A DNA stretch of 64,000 nucleotides from Spirochaetes bacterium GWB1_60_80. Lineage in GTDB: Bacteria > Spirochaetota > Spirochaetia > Treponematales > UBA12059. This document shows, piece by piece, positions 1 to 9,326 of this stretch. Every line of letters starts with the position of its first letter. The first letter of the stretch is position 1. The notes beneath the pieces were generated by a model. The model had not been told where the DNA came from. It did not search any database and saw nothing but the letters and a program-made list of their open reading frames with translations. The DNA is taken from positions 206,133 to 270,132 of the forward strand of contig MIAR01000032.1 of NCBI GenBank assembly GCA_001829185.1. Reading direction: 5' to 3'. The position numbers and the translations under genes are program-made.

Positions 1-487
1 GCAGGCCGCTGCCATCGGTGGAAACACGCACCTGGCCCTCGAAGCGGCTGCGGCCGGAAACCAGCCAGGCGGCTGTGTCCGGCAGGAAGCCGGTGCCGGT
101 AAGCTCCAGCCAGCCGGTACTGGCGCCGGCGTAGAGTTCGCTGCCGGCCAAATCCTGGCTGAGCAGCTCCGCGGTGCGGATGATCGAAAACTCACTCCAG
201 GCACTGGTGCTGAAGACTCGCCGGAAGACATTGATGGCGGTGATCTGCACTTCATAGCGGCCGGGCGCCAGGGGCAGGAGTACCGAGTTCGTTTCGCTAC
301 CGACTGTTAGTAAAATATCAATACCGCCGTAGGCGCGGACGGCGATTTCGTAGCTGCGGGCGCCATCCACCGCCGCCCACTCCAGGCGGGCGCCGGTCTC
401 TGCCGCTTCGCTCTGGGCGAATCCGGCCGGCGCTAAAAGAAACAGGCAGATTGGTAGCAGGCAGGAGGCCTTACGGATTCTGGACAT
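1..487 (-). CDS. Secreted fibronectin-III-like protein, C-terminus beyond the left edge
   Basis: About 162 residues are visible before the window edge. The protein opens with a signal peptide (MSRIRK, a hydrophobic stretch to about residue 20, then AGFAQS). Residues about 33-105 show a fibronectin-III-like pattern (LEWAAVDGARSYEIAV, later GRYEVQITAINVF), and a later stretch, LELTGTGFLPDTAAW, recalls IPT/TIG folds. The ATG sits inside the last codons of the upstream FecR-domain gene (17-base overlap), so the two are probably translationally coupled as part of one operon with the adenylate cyclase. The function is not recognised; an extracytoplasmic or surface role is inferred from the signal peptide and beta-sandwich modules. 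Confidence 0.75.
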   Translation of the reverse strand, partial: MSRIRKASCLLPICLFLLAPAGFAQSEAAETGARLEWAAVDGARSYEIAVRAYGGIDILLTVGSETNSVLLPLAPGRYEVQITAINVFRRVFSTSAWSEFSIIRTAELLSQDLAGSELYAGASTGWLELTGTGFLPDTAAWLVSGRSRFEGQVRVSTDGSGL

Positions 488-3218
488 AGATTTCCTTTGG
501 CGTGGTCAGGACGGGGGATCCGCCGGTGGTGATGGTAATGCTGAACGGGATGGTTCGTACCGGACCGGAGCGCTCGATGGTGCCCTCTGGGGTGACCAGC
601 AGCGCTCGGATGCGGAAGCTGTAAGCCGCTACGTCGAGTTTGTCCAGTTCACGATACAAGAGCTCCTGGCCGGCCTCCACGATACGGGTGAATACCAAGT
701 TGCCAGTTCGCAAGTCTGTCAGGCTGATTTCATAGGCGTTGGCATCGCGGAGCGCGGTCCAGCTGAAGCGGACGAAGTCGGCGTTGGTAACGTCGAGGGC
801 CTGATTGGCCCGTGGCGCCTGCACCGAAACAGCTCCCAGGGCCGGGATGGCGTCCACCTGGAAACTGCTTTCCAGCGCCGGCAACTCGGCGCCATCGGTG
901 GCTTGTCCGGCCACCGACCAACGGTAGCTGCCTGGACCGGGGTTGGGTATTTGGATGGCGGTCAAGGCGGTTCGCGTTTCGCTGACCAAGGAACCATCGG
1001 TCCGCAGTAGGCGTACCAGATAGCTCATGCCGGTTTCCGAGGCGCTCCAGGCCAGGCGAAGGCCGCTGCGGGCGGCAGTCAAGCCCGGCAGCCGACTATC
1101 CGGCGGCGGTTCAAGGACGCGGCTGGCCGGTGGCACGCGCAGGCTTTGCACGTTGAACGATGCAATACCGGCCGGGCTGCCGCGGGCCGTAGCGGTGCCG
1201 GATTGGGCGAAGGCCTGGACCGTCCACTGGTAGTCGCCAGTTTCAAAAATATCACCGGGTAGCTCGAGGGAACTATCGGCGGTCTGGCTCTCGAATACCA
1301 GGCGCTGGTCGCGAGTCTGGCGCAGGCTGAAGCGGCTATAGCTGATGCCCGGGTCGACTTGCCAGGCGAAGCGGATGGCTGTAGTGGCGCTGGTTTGGAG
1401 GCGCGCGGCCGGCGCTGGGGTTACCAGGCGTGGCGCCGCCAGCGGTGGCAAGACGCGGATGCTGCGCACCGATTCCGGAACGGTTTCTGGCAGGCGCGGG
1501 TCGCGTACTGCCCAGTAATAGGTGCCGGGGCCGGGCAGCTCGATGGTGGCGCGGTTGGCGTCGCCGGCCGTGCTGGAAACCAGCTGGCTGAAATCGGGGC
1601 TGCGGCTGACTAGAACCACGGCCTCGGCATAGCCGCGCCAGGCGACTTGAAGGCGGGTGGTCGCGGCGCCTTCGATTTCGTGGCCGTCGAGCGGGGCGGC
1701 CGCTTGGGGTTGCTGCACGCCCTGCACCACTAGGTTGCGCGGGGCTGACCAGCTTGAAGCGACGCCATCGGCGGCCACGGTGCGCAGGCTCCAGAAATAG
1801 TCGCCTTCCGGCAGATTGCGGTCCGGCCGGTAGACGTTGCCCGATCCTTGCCAGGTGGCCGGTAAGGTTGGCGCGTTGCCGGCGGCACTTGGCCAGATGG
1901 CCAGTTCGTAGCTGGCGGCATCTGGCATTACGCTCCAGGCAAAGAGCAGGCTGGCGCTGTCCACGGCCAGGACGCGGAAAGCGGCCGGCGGCGAATTGGG
2001 ACGCGGCGCTTCGGGGATGGCGACTTGGTTTAAGCTGAAGCTGGCCGGGCTAGACCAGGCCTGGCCGGCCAGGGCCGCGAAATCGTAACGGGCGCGCACC
2101 CGCCAGTAGAGGCTGCCGGCCGGGAGGCCACTCAGGACGATGGACGGCGCTGAGGCGCGGCCTTCACTCAGGATAGTGGTAAAGTCGGGTGCGCTGGCCA
2201 ACTGGTAATCGTAGCCAGTGGCCTGTGGCACGGCCGTCCAGGCCAGGCTGACCGGCGGCGGGGCGGAACGGAAATTGAAGGCGCTGCCGGTGGCGGGCGC
2301 CAGCGGGGCGGGCGCCGTATCGCTGAGGACGGTGAGCTGGCTGATGCGCGAATAGTTGCCAGCGGCGTCACGGATCCGCCAGAACCAGGCGCCGCTTTCC
2401 AGGCTGATGTCCAGGCTCAGGCCTTCGCTTTCGGCGATGCGTCGCGATTCGAAGTCGCGGCTGCGCGAGGCTTCGACAGTAAAAGGACCAATGGCGCCGC
2501 TTGTACTCCAACTGAAGCCGACCGGGATCAGCGCCCCCGCGCCGAGGATGGCGGCGGTGTTGGCCGGGCTGGCCGGAATCAGGTCGGCTGGTCGCACCGC
2601 TGCCTGGCCGGCCTGGATGGCGACGGTGTCGGCACTAGTGACGGCCGTGGTGGTGCCGGCGCTGGACGTCAGGCTGGACTGGCCGGCGCTGACGTTGATG
2701 GCCACCGATTGGTCGGCGGCGCGCGCCAGGTCGACGGTGCCGCTCTGGACGGCCAGCACGGCGCCGTCGGCGCGGATGTCCAGGCTGGCCGAAGCGGCGC
2801 TGCCGGCGGCGTCGTCCGCCCGCCGGGCCACGATCGAGCCTTCTAGAAAGTCGACGGCGCCGCGGGTGCCCGAGAAGTCGAGCACCACAAGGCTGTTTTC
2901 GCCGAGTATCAGAATGGTTTCGTCCGCCAGTTGGATGACGGCCTCGGAACCTCGGTCTGTCCGGATGGCGTCCATGGAGTAGACGGCTTCCTCGTTGCCG
3001 ATGGTCGACCAGACCACACTGTCGCCGAAGCGGCGCTGGGCAAGGCGCGTTCGGGCGACCAGCCAGCCAATCGGCTCACGGCCGCCGGCCGCGCCCTCCT
3101 GGGAGATATCGGCGTACAGCGTCCAGATGAAGCCGGCAAACAGGCCGGCTGCAGCTAGGGTTACGATTATATCGCGCCACAGTTTCGGCTTGCGCCGGGC
3201 TATCACCATGGTGCTCAT
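471..3218 (-). CDS. Membrane-anchored FecR-domain protein with fibronectin-like repeats
   Basis: A 915-residue protein with a short basic cytoplasmic tail, one membrane segment (about residues 18-36) and a long extracytoplasmic part. Residues about 60-190 match the FecR pattern: a charged, low-voltage start (ARTRLAQRRFGDSVVWST), then a beta-rich stretch with ILGENSLVVLDF and DFLEGSIVARRA. The rest, about 225-900, is a series of roughly 90-residue repeats with the spacing xFxWSxxxxAxxYxLxI and xGxYxWxVRA, typical of fibronectin-III-like folds. The ATG overlaps the stop of the cyclase gene (ATGA). FecR proteins classically relay signals from TonB transducers to sigma factors, but no such partner is next to it; here an envelope-sensing or scaffold role alongside cAMP signalling is only inferred. 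Confidence 0.8.
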   Translation of the reverse strand: MSTMVIARRKPKLWRDIIVTLAAAGLFAGFIWTLYADISQEGAAGGREPIGWLVARTRLAQRRFGDSVVWSTIGNEEAVYSMDAIRTDRGSEAVIQLADETILILGENSLVVLDFSGTRGAVDFLEGSIVARRADDAAGSAASASLDIRADGAVLAVQSGTVDLARAADQSVAINVSAGQSSLTSSAGTTTAVTSADTVAIQAGQAAVRPADLIPASPANTAAILGAGALIPVGFSWSTSGAIGPFTVEASRSRDFESRRIAESEGLSLDISLESGAWFWRIRDAAGNYSRISQLTVLSDTAPAPLAPATGSAFNFRSAPPPVSLAWTAVPQATGYDYQLASAPDFTTILSEGRASAPSIVLSGLPAGSLYWRVRARYDFAALAGQAWSSPASFSLNQVAIPEAPRPNSPPAAFRVLAVDSASLLFAWSVMPDAASYELAIWPSAAGNAPTLPATWQGSGNVYRPDRNLPEGDYFWSLRTVAADGVASSWSAPRNLVVQGVQQPQAAAPLDGHEIEGAATTRLQVAWRGYAEAVVLVSRSPDFSQLVSSTAGDANRATIELPGPGTYYWAVRDPRLPETVPESVRSIRVLPPLAAPRLVTPAPAARLQTSATTAIRFAWQVDPGISYSRFSLRQTRDQRLVFESQTADSSLELPGDIFETGDYQWTVQAFAQSGTATARGSPAGIASFNVQSLRVPPASRVLEPPPDSRLPGLTAARSGLRLAWSASETGMSYLVRLLRTDGSLVSETRTALTAIQIPNPGPGSYRWSVAGQATDGAELPALESSFQVDAIPALGAVSVQAPRANQALDVTNADFVRFSWTALRDANAYEISLTDLRTGNLVFTRIVEAGQELLYRELDKLDVAAYSFRIRALLVTPEGTIERSGPVRTIPFSITITTGGSPVLTTPKEIYVQNP

Positions 3219-5797
3219 GGTACAGCCCGCGCCTTGGCGTCGCCAAGGATGGTGAATTTTTGTTCCTCGTTGTCGGCGACAATATGACCGGCATCGAGCG
3301 GCGTGTCGGCGATGCCCAACAGGCGGCGAAGCTCCGTGAGGGTACGCGGCGCGGCCGGATCTTCCGCCCGGCCCAGGATGGCGTGGACATGCAGCGGCTC
3401 GGCCTTGCCTTTCACGGCGATCATCGGCATGATCGCGCTGCGGTAGCGGTCGCCTAGTTGGGCCATGGTGTATTCCGACACCAGGATGTCGGTGCCAAAG
3501 GCCTTGTTCAGCGATTCGATGCGCGACGCCAGATTGACCGTGTCGCCGATGACGGTATATTCCATGCGTTCGTTGGAACCGATCTGGCCGGCCACCACCG
3601 GTCCGGTGTTCATGCCGCAGCCGATGCGGATGATCGGTTTGTCGGCCGTGCCACGGTTGCGGTTAAATTCCATCAGGGAGGCGCGCATGGCCAGGCTGGC
3701 GTCGACGGCCGCCGTCGGGTCGTCCCCGGTGGAGACCGGCACGCCCCAGACGGCCATGATGGCGTCGCCGATATACTTGTCGACCACGCCGCCGCCGCGG
3801 CTGACGCAGCCGACCATGCGGGTAAGGTACTGGTTGAGAAATTCGACGACTTGCTCAGGTTGCATGGATTCGGAGATGGCGGTGAAGGAGCGGATGTCTG
3901 AGAAGAAAATCGTCGCCTGCTTACGCTCGCCGCCGAGCTTGATTTCGCCCTTGGTGGCCATCTCGGCCACGCTCTTGTTGACAAAGCGTCCGAAGGCATC
4001 CTTGATTTTTTCGCGCTCGGCCAGGCCGTGGCCCATCTTGACGAAGGAGCTGGAGAGAGCGCCTAGCTCATCGCGGGTGGTGGCCTGGATATCCAGGTCA
4101 AAGTGGCCGCGCTCCACCAGGATGGCCGCGTCCATCAGCATCTGCACCGGGTCGGAGATGGTCCGGGAGAAGAAATAAGTCAACAGCGCGGCCAACGACA
4201 GGATAGCGCCGAGAATAAGCAGGTTGCGCCGCTGGATGGCGCCGACGGCTTCGAAGGCCTTGCTGGCCGGGGCGTTGGCGATGACGCCAATGTTACCGTA
4301 GGCGATACGCCGGAAGGCGGCCAGGTATTCTTGGCCAGCCTGGTCGCGGTAGCGCAACTGGCCGTTGCCAAGCGGGCTGTCGCGCATGGCGATGACGGCC
4401 GGGTTGGCCGAGAAATCGGGGGCGGCCTGAACCATGGCCTGATCGGCGTGCAGCAGCAGGCGGCCGGCCGAGTCGAGTACCCAGGTCTCAACGATGCCGC
4501 GGTTGCCGAGAACCTCGGCGTAGCGTTCGGCCGAGGCATAGGCGGTCAGGATGCCGTTCAGGCCGGCCGAGCGGAAGGGAATACGTAGCCCGATGGCCGG
4601 CGCCCCCAGGCTGGCGGTGGCATTGAAGATTTCCAGGGTTTCCAGCGCCGGAACGGCTGGGTTGCCGGCCAGCGCGGCGGCCTCGATGCCCAGGGCTGAC
4701 AGGCTGGCGTTGTTGTAGGTTGTGAAGACGTCGTCCAGCGCCACCGCCAAAATATCTGGATTAAGACCGTAGAAACGCTCGACGCTGGGTGAGGCGGCGT
4801 CCCCTTCGCTGATTTCCAGTAACAGACGGGCGCGGTCGGTGATGGAACGGATGTCATCTTCGATCTTGATGGCGCTGATCTGGGCGATGGTGTAGTTGTT
4901 CTCCTCGACCCGGACAGTGGCGTCGCGCAGGAAGAAGGCCGAGGCCAGCAGATTCATGGTGACTAGCGAAACCGCCAACAAGGCCGAAACCACCATGCCC
5001 AATTTAATGCCAATCGGGAAGCGCACTTTGGCCTGGAGTAGGCCTTCCGGGCCGGCCTTGGCCGGTTGGCGGGCGTTGCCTTTCTGGCCGCTTCCGGTTG
5101 CCGCCGCTGGCCGGATGGTCGGCAGTTGGTGCACCAGAGCGTAGCGGCGGTGGCGGATCAGCCTGGCCTTGCCGGGTGGGATCAGTTCTTCTGGTTTAAC
5201 CGAGACCGGCAGGCCGTCCAGGGATTGCAGGAACGAGCCCCCGGCCAGGGCTATCTTGCGGCCGGTGGTGAACACGGCAAAACCGCGCGGTCCGTCGGCC
5301 GCCGGATTGAGGGCATACAGGCCAAGCAGGTCGCCATCCACGGCCAGCCGGGTTGTCCAGTCCACCAGATTGTCGACGCAGCCTTCCACCTGGTCGGCCG
5401 CGAAACAGACGCCGTACAAGCCGGTCTGGCGTTTCAGGGCTTCGTCCAGGATGTTTTGCGGCACCGGCACCCGCCCGCGACTGGTCCGCACCGCGTGGTA
5501 GGGACAGGGTCGGTTGTCGGGGAGGGTTGTCTCCACCTGGCTGTCCATGCCGCGGATCAGGCGCACCCGTTCCGAGATTCGCAACAGACTAGAGCCGGAT
5601 TCGCCCTGGCTGCCGATGCAGGCGAAGATACGACGGGCTTCCTGGCTCATGCCGGCGTACAAGGCGCACACCGCGGCTTCGTGGAAAGAATGCCAGACCG
5701 GGTGGGCGTTATCGGCCGACAGGCTGGCGCCTGAAAGGGTGGACATGGCGTTGATGGCGCGGGCCCGGGCAATTCGATTGAAGGAAGGTGTGTGCAT
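3215..5797 (-). CDS. Membrane-bound class III adenylate/guanylate cyclase
   Basis: 860 residues. The order is: an unassigned N-terminal cytoplasmic region (1-260), a membrane segment (about 265-290), an extracytoplasmic sensor of cache type (about 295-520), a second membrane segment (about 525-545), a HAMP linker, and a class III cyclase domain (about 615-800). Cyclase motifs are clear: FFSDIRSFTAISE near 627 with the first metal-binding Asp, DKYIGDAIMAVWG near 672 with the second, and YTVIGDTVNLASRIE near 741. It should make cAMP (less likely cGMP) in response to an external ligand. It heads a three-gene operon with the FecR-domain protein. A TATAGT box ends nine bases before the ATG with a weak upstream TGGAAA, so the transcript may be almost leaderless. 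Confidence 0.9.
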   Translation of the reverse strand: MHTPSFNRIARARAINAMSTLSGASLSADNAHPVWHSFHEAAVCALYAGMSQEARRIFACIGSQGESGSSLLRISERVRLIRGMDSQVETTLPDNRPCPYHAVRTSRGRVPVPQNILDEALKRQTGLYGVCFAADQVEGCVDNLVDWTTRLAVDGDLLGLYALNPAADGPRGFAVFTTGRKIALAGGSFLQSLDGLPVSVKPEELIPPGKARLIRHRRYALVHQLPTIRPAAATGSGQKGNARQPAKAGPEGLLQAKVRFPIGIKLGMVVSALLAVSLVTMNLLASAFFLRDATVRVEENNYTIAQISAIKIEDDIRSITDRARLLLEISEGDAASPSVERFYGLNPDILAVALDDVFTTYNNASLSALGIEAAALAGNPAVPALETLEIFNATASLGAPAIGLRIPFRSAGLNGILTAYASAERYAEVLGNRGIVETWVLDSAGRLLLHADQAMVQAAPDFSANPAVIAMRDSPLGNGQLRYRDQAGQEYLAAFRRIAYGNIGVIANAPASKAFEAVGAIQRRNLLILGAILSLAALLTYFFSRTISDPVQMLMDAAILVERGHFDLDIQATTRDELGALSSSFVKMGHGLAEREKIKDAFGRFVNKSVAEMATKGEIKLGGERKQATIFFSDIRSFTAISESMQPEQVVEFLNQYLTRMVGCVSRGGGVVDKYIGDAIMAVWGVPVSTGDDPTAAVDASLAMRASLMEFNRNRGTADKPIIRIGCGMNTGPVVAGQIGSNERMEYTVIGDTVNLASRIESLNKAFGTDILVSEYTMAQLGDRYRSAIMPMIAVKGKAEPLHVHAILGRAEDPAAPRTLTELRRLLGIADTPLDAGHIVADNEEQKFTILGDAKARAVP

Positions 5798-5806
5798 CTT
5801 GTAGCA

Positions 5807-5835
5807 ACTATAGCATCAACTGCCCCCTTTTTCCA
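5807..5835 (-). promoter_or_regulatory. Candidate promoter of the cyclase operon
   Basis: On the minus strand, TGGAAA, 17 bases, TATAGT, then nine bases to the ATG at 5797. The -10 is good and the -35 weak (4 of 6). Transcription would start within about two bases of the start codon. Confidence 0.4.
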
Positions 5836-5973
5836 CAGCCGGCTATCCGCGGCGGCGATCCGAAAGCGATTGCTTTTTTTTAGTTTCTGCGTGAAAATGA
5901 GGGCGCCCGCGCTGACCGGCACGGCGTCGTCGGCCTGGCATGACAGGTGCTAAGCTGACAGTAAATTGAGGAT

Positions 5974-7221
5974 ATGGAGACGATGGTGTCCGATACGATT
6001 GGCGCTGGCCGCCTGCTGCGGGCTTCGGCCCTTGAATTGAGCGACGATAGGTTCCTGAAGGCGGCTTTGCTGGCCGAATTCCAGAGCAGCTTCGGCCCAG
6101 CTGGCGGGAGTGCGAGGGTTTTCGCCGCTCCGGCCCGCATCAATCTGATTGGCGAGCATATCGACTATAACGGCGGCCAGGTGTTTCCGGTCGCCCTGGA
6201 CAAGTGCTTGTACTTGGCCATCCGACAGCGCGCGGACGATGTCATCGTCATCCGCAACCTGCAGCTGCCAGGCGAGTATCGCCGCAGCCTGGCCGAAGCC
6301 GGCGCGAGCGACGCGGACACCGGCTTCGCGCTCTATATCGATGGCATGCTGGCCGGCTTGCGGGCCGCCGGCGCGACTATCGACCACGGCTTCGAGGCCC
6401 TGCTATTCTCGACGGTGCCGATGGGCGCCGGCGTCTCGTCGTCAGCCGCCCTGGAACTGTGTTTTGGCGTGGCGCTGTCTAGCCTGTATAATTTCACGAT
6501 CGACCGGCTGGAGCTGGTCAAGTTGGCCCAGAAGGCAGAACACGACTTTGTCGGCGTGCAGTGCGGCATTATGGATCAGTTCGCGGTGGCCTTCGGCCGG
6601 CGCGGACAGGCCATGTTGCTCGATACGGCTAGCCTGGTCTACCAGTACGTGCCGCTGGAGCTGGGCGACTTTTGTATAGTCCTGATGAACAGCAATTTCC
6701 CGCGCGCCTTGGCCGGTTCCAAATACAACGAACGCCGGGCGGAATGCGACAAGGCCCTGGCGCTGTTGCGGCCGGCCTTGGCAGTGAACAAGCTATGCGC
6801 CATCAGGCCGGAGCAATTCGACCGCCAGGCCGGGCTGCTGGTTGATCCGGTGCTGTTACGCCGGGCCAGGCATTGCGTGTACGAGAATGAGCGCGTCCGC
6901 CGCTCGGTCGAAGCCCTGCGCGCCGGCGACCTGGTGCGCTTCGGCGAGCTGATGAAACAGTCCCACCTTAGTTTGCGCGACGACTACGAGGTGACCAGCC
7001 CGGCGCTCGATGCCTTGTTTGACGCGGCCAGCGGCCACGAAGCCTGCCTAGGCGCGCGCATGACCGGTGCCGGCTTCGGCGGCTGCGTCATCGCCCTCGT
7101 CAAACGGGCGGATTATAATGAGTTTTCAGCCCGCGTCGGCCAGGCCTATACTGCCCTGACTGGGTTGGTGGCCGATTTTTACATGAGCGCGGCCGGCGAC
7201 GGCGCCCGCGAGCTGGCTTGA
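5974..7221 (+). CDS. galK: Galactokinase
   Basis: 415 residues, close to the usual size of the family. It phosphorylates alpha-D-galactose at C1 with ATP, the first step of the Leloir pathway. All three GHMP-kinase signatures are present: the galactokinase motif ARINLIGEHIDYNGG (about 54-68), the ATP-binding loop PMGAGVSSSAALE (about 148-160) and the C-terminal RMTGAGFGGCVIAL (about 362-375). The catalytic Asp lies in the CGIMDQFAVAFG segment. The stop is 23 bases before an alpha-galactosidase start, so the pair should release and capture galactose from alpha-galactosides. Two starts are possible, at 5974 and 5986; neither has a strong ribosome binding site. Confidence 0.95.
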   Translation: METMVSDTIGAGRLLRASALELSDDRFLKAALLAEFQSSFGPAGGSARVFAAPARINLIGEHIDYNGGQVFPVALDKCLYLAIRQRADDVIVIRNLQLPGEYRRSLAEAGASDADTGFALYIDGMLAGLRAAGATIDHGFEALLFSTVPMGAGVSSSAALELCFGVALSSLYNFTIDRLELVKLAQKAEHDFVGVQCGIMDQFAVAFGRRGQAMLLDTASLVYQYVPLELGDFCIVLMNSNFPRALAGSKYNERRAECDKALALLRPALAVNKLCAIRPEQFDRQAGLLVDPVLLRRARHCVYENERVRRSVEALRAGDLVRFGELMKQSHLSLRDDYEVTSPALDALFDAASGHEACLGARMTGAGFGGCVIALVKRADYNEFSARVGQAYTALTGLVADFYMSAAGDGARELA

Positions 7222-7244
7222 GCCGGCATCCAAGGAGCAAAACG

Positions 7245-9326
7245 ATGTGGATCCAAACATGGTCCGGGCGACTCGAGTATCTGGCCGGCGGCGAACAACG
7301 CAGTCTTGAATTCGGCGGGCGGGTTGACCAGGCCTTGCCGGCCGATCTGCCGATTTGCCTGGTGTCGCGCCAGACGCCCCAGGGGACGGTCTGGCAGCTG
7401 ACCAGCCATTTCGACCAGCCGGTCAGCATCGTCAGCCTAGCCTGCTGTTTCGACTATAGCTTTGTCGGCGGCGATACGGTGTTCATGAACGGCTACCAGT
7501 CGTGGACCGATTCGCGCGAGTTCGACGCCACCACCCGCCTCAAGCCACCTTCGCGCTTTCTGAAGCCCCTGATGGCCAAGCACCGCCTGAACCGCTACGG
7601 CGATTACGACATGGTCGAATACAGTAACAAGGCCGGCGATTTCCACGGCTTTTCCTATGCCTATGTCCGGACCATCGACAACGATTTCCGGCTGATTGGC
7701 TCGCTGGACGAACGCTCTGGCTTTACTATCCTCAAGGCCAGCATGTTCGGCGGCCGCATTGAGGCCATTAAGGACCTGGCCGGCGCCTCCCCGCAAACCA
7801 CGGCGGTCCTGTTGTCGCTGCTCTTTAGCTCTGGCGGCTACGACCAGGTGTTTGACCATTACTTCGCGGCCCTGGATATCAAGCCGCCGCGGGCCCAGCC
7901 GCGCACCGGCTGGACCAGTTGGTACAACTATTACCAAAACATCAGCGAGGCCATCATACTGCGCAACCTGGCCGCTTTCAGTTCGCGCCGCATACCGATC
8001 GAGGTTTTCCAGATCGATGACGGCTTCCAGACGGCGGTGGGCGACTGGCTGTCGATCCAGGAAGAATTCCCGCACGGCATGGGCTATATCGCCGAGCGCA
8101 TCCGGCAGGCCGGCTTTGCACCCGGGCTGTGGCTGGCGCCTTTCGTTTGCGAGACCAAGTCCGCTGTCTTCCGTGATCACCAGGACTGGATCGTGCGCGA
8201 TGCCCACGGCCAGCTGGTCGACGCCGGTGGCAACTGGTCAGGCTTCTATTGCCTTAACCTGGAGTTGAACCAGGTGCGCGACTATCTGCGGCAGGTTTTC
8301 CGGACCGTGTTGACCGACTGGGGCTTTCAGTTGGTAAAGCTTGATTTCCTCTACGCCGCCTGTATCCAGCCGCATTCCGGCAAGACGCGCGGCCAATTGA
8401 TGTGCGAAGCGATGGATTTTCTACGAGAGGTGGTTGGCGACCGCCAAATTCTAGGTTGCGGCGTGCCATTGTGGCCGGCCTTCGGCAAGGTCGATTACTG
8501 CCGCATCGGTACCGATGTGGACCTGCAGTGGGATAATGTCCTGCACCGGGCGGTAGCCCACCGCGAGCGACCGTCCACCGTCAACTCGTTGGAGAACGCC
8601 ATCGGCCGCCGCCACCTGGACGGTCGGGCCTTCGTCAACGACCCGGACGTCTTCTTGCTGCGCCATGACAACATTAAGCTCAATCGGCTGCAGCGGCAGG
8701 CCTTGTTCGTCGTCAACGCCTTGTTTGGTAAGCTATTGTTCACTTCAGACGACCTTGATTTATACGGCAAGGATGAAATGGCCGCCTATCTCGGGCTCTT
8801 CCCCTTCACCGCCAAGCGCATCGAGCAGGTTGATTGCGTGCGCCATTTCTACAAGGCGTCGTTTACGATTGATGGCCAGCCCTTCCGCTTGCTGGCCAAT
8901 TTCTCCGCCGAGAAGCGCTACACTACCGTCGAGCGGTCGATGTTCTGCCTGCGTGGCGGCAAGCCGCTTTGGCTGGCGGCCGGCGACGCGATGGTCCTGG
9001 ATGCCTTCGAGAGCCTGGTCTGTCGGGTGGACCAGCCCGACCACGCCTGCCAGGTGCTGGGCAGCACGGCCTCGATCTTTCCCGGCAGCGAGGTTTCGGC
9101 CGTCCGCTGGCTACCAGCCAGCGCGGCTGACCAGCTGCCGACGGTGGAGCTCGACTGGCGTTCACCTGTGCTGCAGCCTGGCACCTTGTACCTGAAGGTG
9201 CCGGCTGGCATTAGACAGGTGCGCTGCGGCGGCCAGCCGTGCTACACCAACCCGATGCGAACCGATGGCATCAGCGGCGAATTGCTGGCTATCGAAATTA
9301 AGAAGGACGAGGCGAACAATGGATAG
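7245..9326 (+). CDS. Alpha-galactosidase, glycoside hydrolase family 36
   Basis: 693 residues from the ATG at 7245, chosen because AAGGAG lies eight bases upstream; an in-frame TTG at 7218 has no such site. It should remove terminal alpha-1,6-galactose from melibiose- or raffinose-type sugars. A beta-sandwich N-terminal domain is followed by the barrel with GWTSWYNYY, VFQIDDGFQ, the nucleophile motif KLDFLYAA (about 365) and the acid/base region CGVPLWPAFG to RIGTDVDLQWD (about 405-428). There is no signal peptide, so it acts in the cytoplasm, which implies uptake of intact alpha-galactosides. It overlaps the following gene by eight bases. Confidence 0.92.
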   Translation: MWIQTWSGRLEYLAGGEQRSLEFGGRVDQALPADLPICLVSRQTPQGTVWQLTSHFDQPVSIVSLACCFDYSFVGGDTVFMNGYQSWTDSREFDATTRLKPPSRFLKPLMAKHRLNRYGDYDMVEYSNKAGDFHGFSYAYVRTIDNDFRLIGSLDERSGFTILKASMFGGRIEAIKDLAGASPQTTAVLLSLLFSSGGYDQVFDHYFAALDIKPPRAQPRTGWTSWYNYYQNISEAIILRNLAAFSSRRIPIEVFQIDDGFQTAVGDWLSIQEEFPHGMGYIAERIRQAGFAPGLWLAPFVCETKSAVFRDHQDWIVRDAHGQLVDAGGNWSGFYCLNLELNQVRDYLRQVFRTVLTDWGFQLVKLDFLYAACIQPHSGKTRGQLMCEAMDFLREVVGDRQILGCGVPLWPAFGKVDYCRIGTDVDLQWDNVLHRAVAHRERPSTVNSLENAIGRRHLDGRAFVNDPDVFLLRHDNIKLNRLQRQALFVVNALFGKLLFTSDDLDLYGKDEMAAYLGLFPFTAKRIEQVDCVRHFYKASFTIDGQPFRLLANFSAEKRYTTVERSMFCLRGGKPLWLAAGDAMVLDAFESLVCRVDQPDHACQVLGSTASIFPGSEVSAVRWLPASAADQLPTVELDWRSPVLQPGTLYLKVPAGIRQVRCGGQPCYTNPMRTDGISGELLAIEIKKDEANNG

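Noticed and set aside
5864-5881. AAAGC-GATT-GCTTT followed by T8 as a terminator before galK
   Set aside because: The stem is only five pairs and there is no plus-strand gene upstream that would need it.
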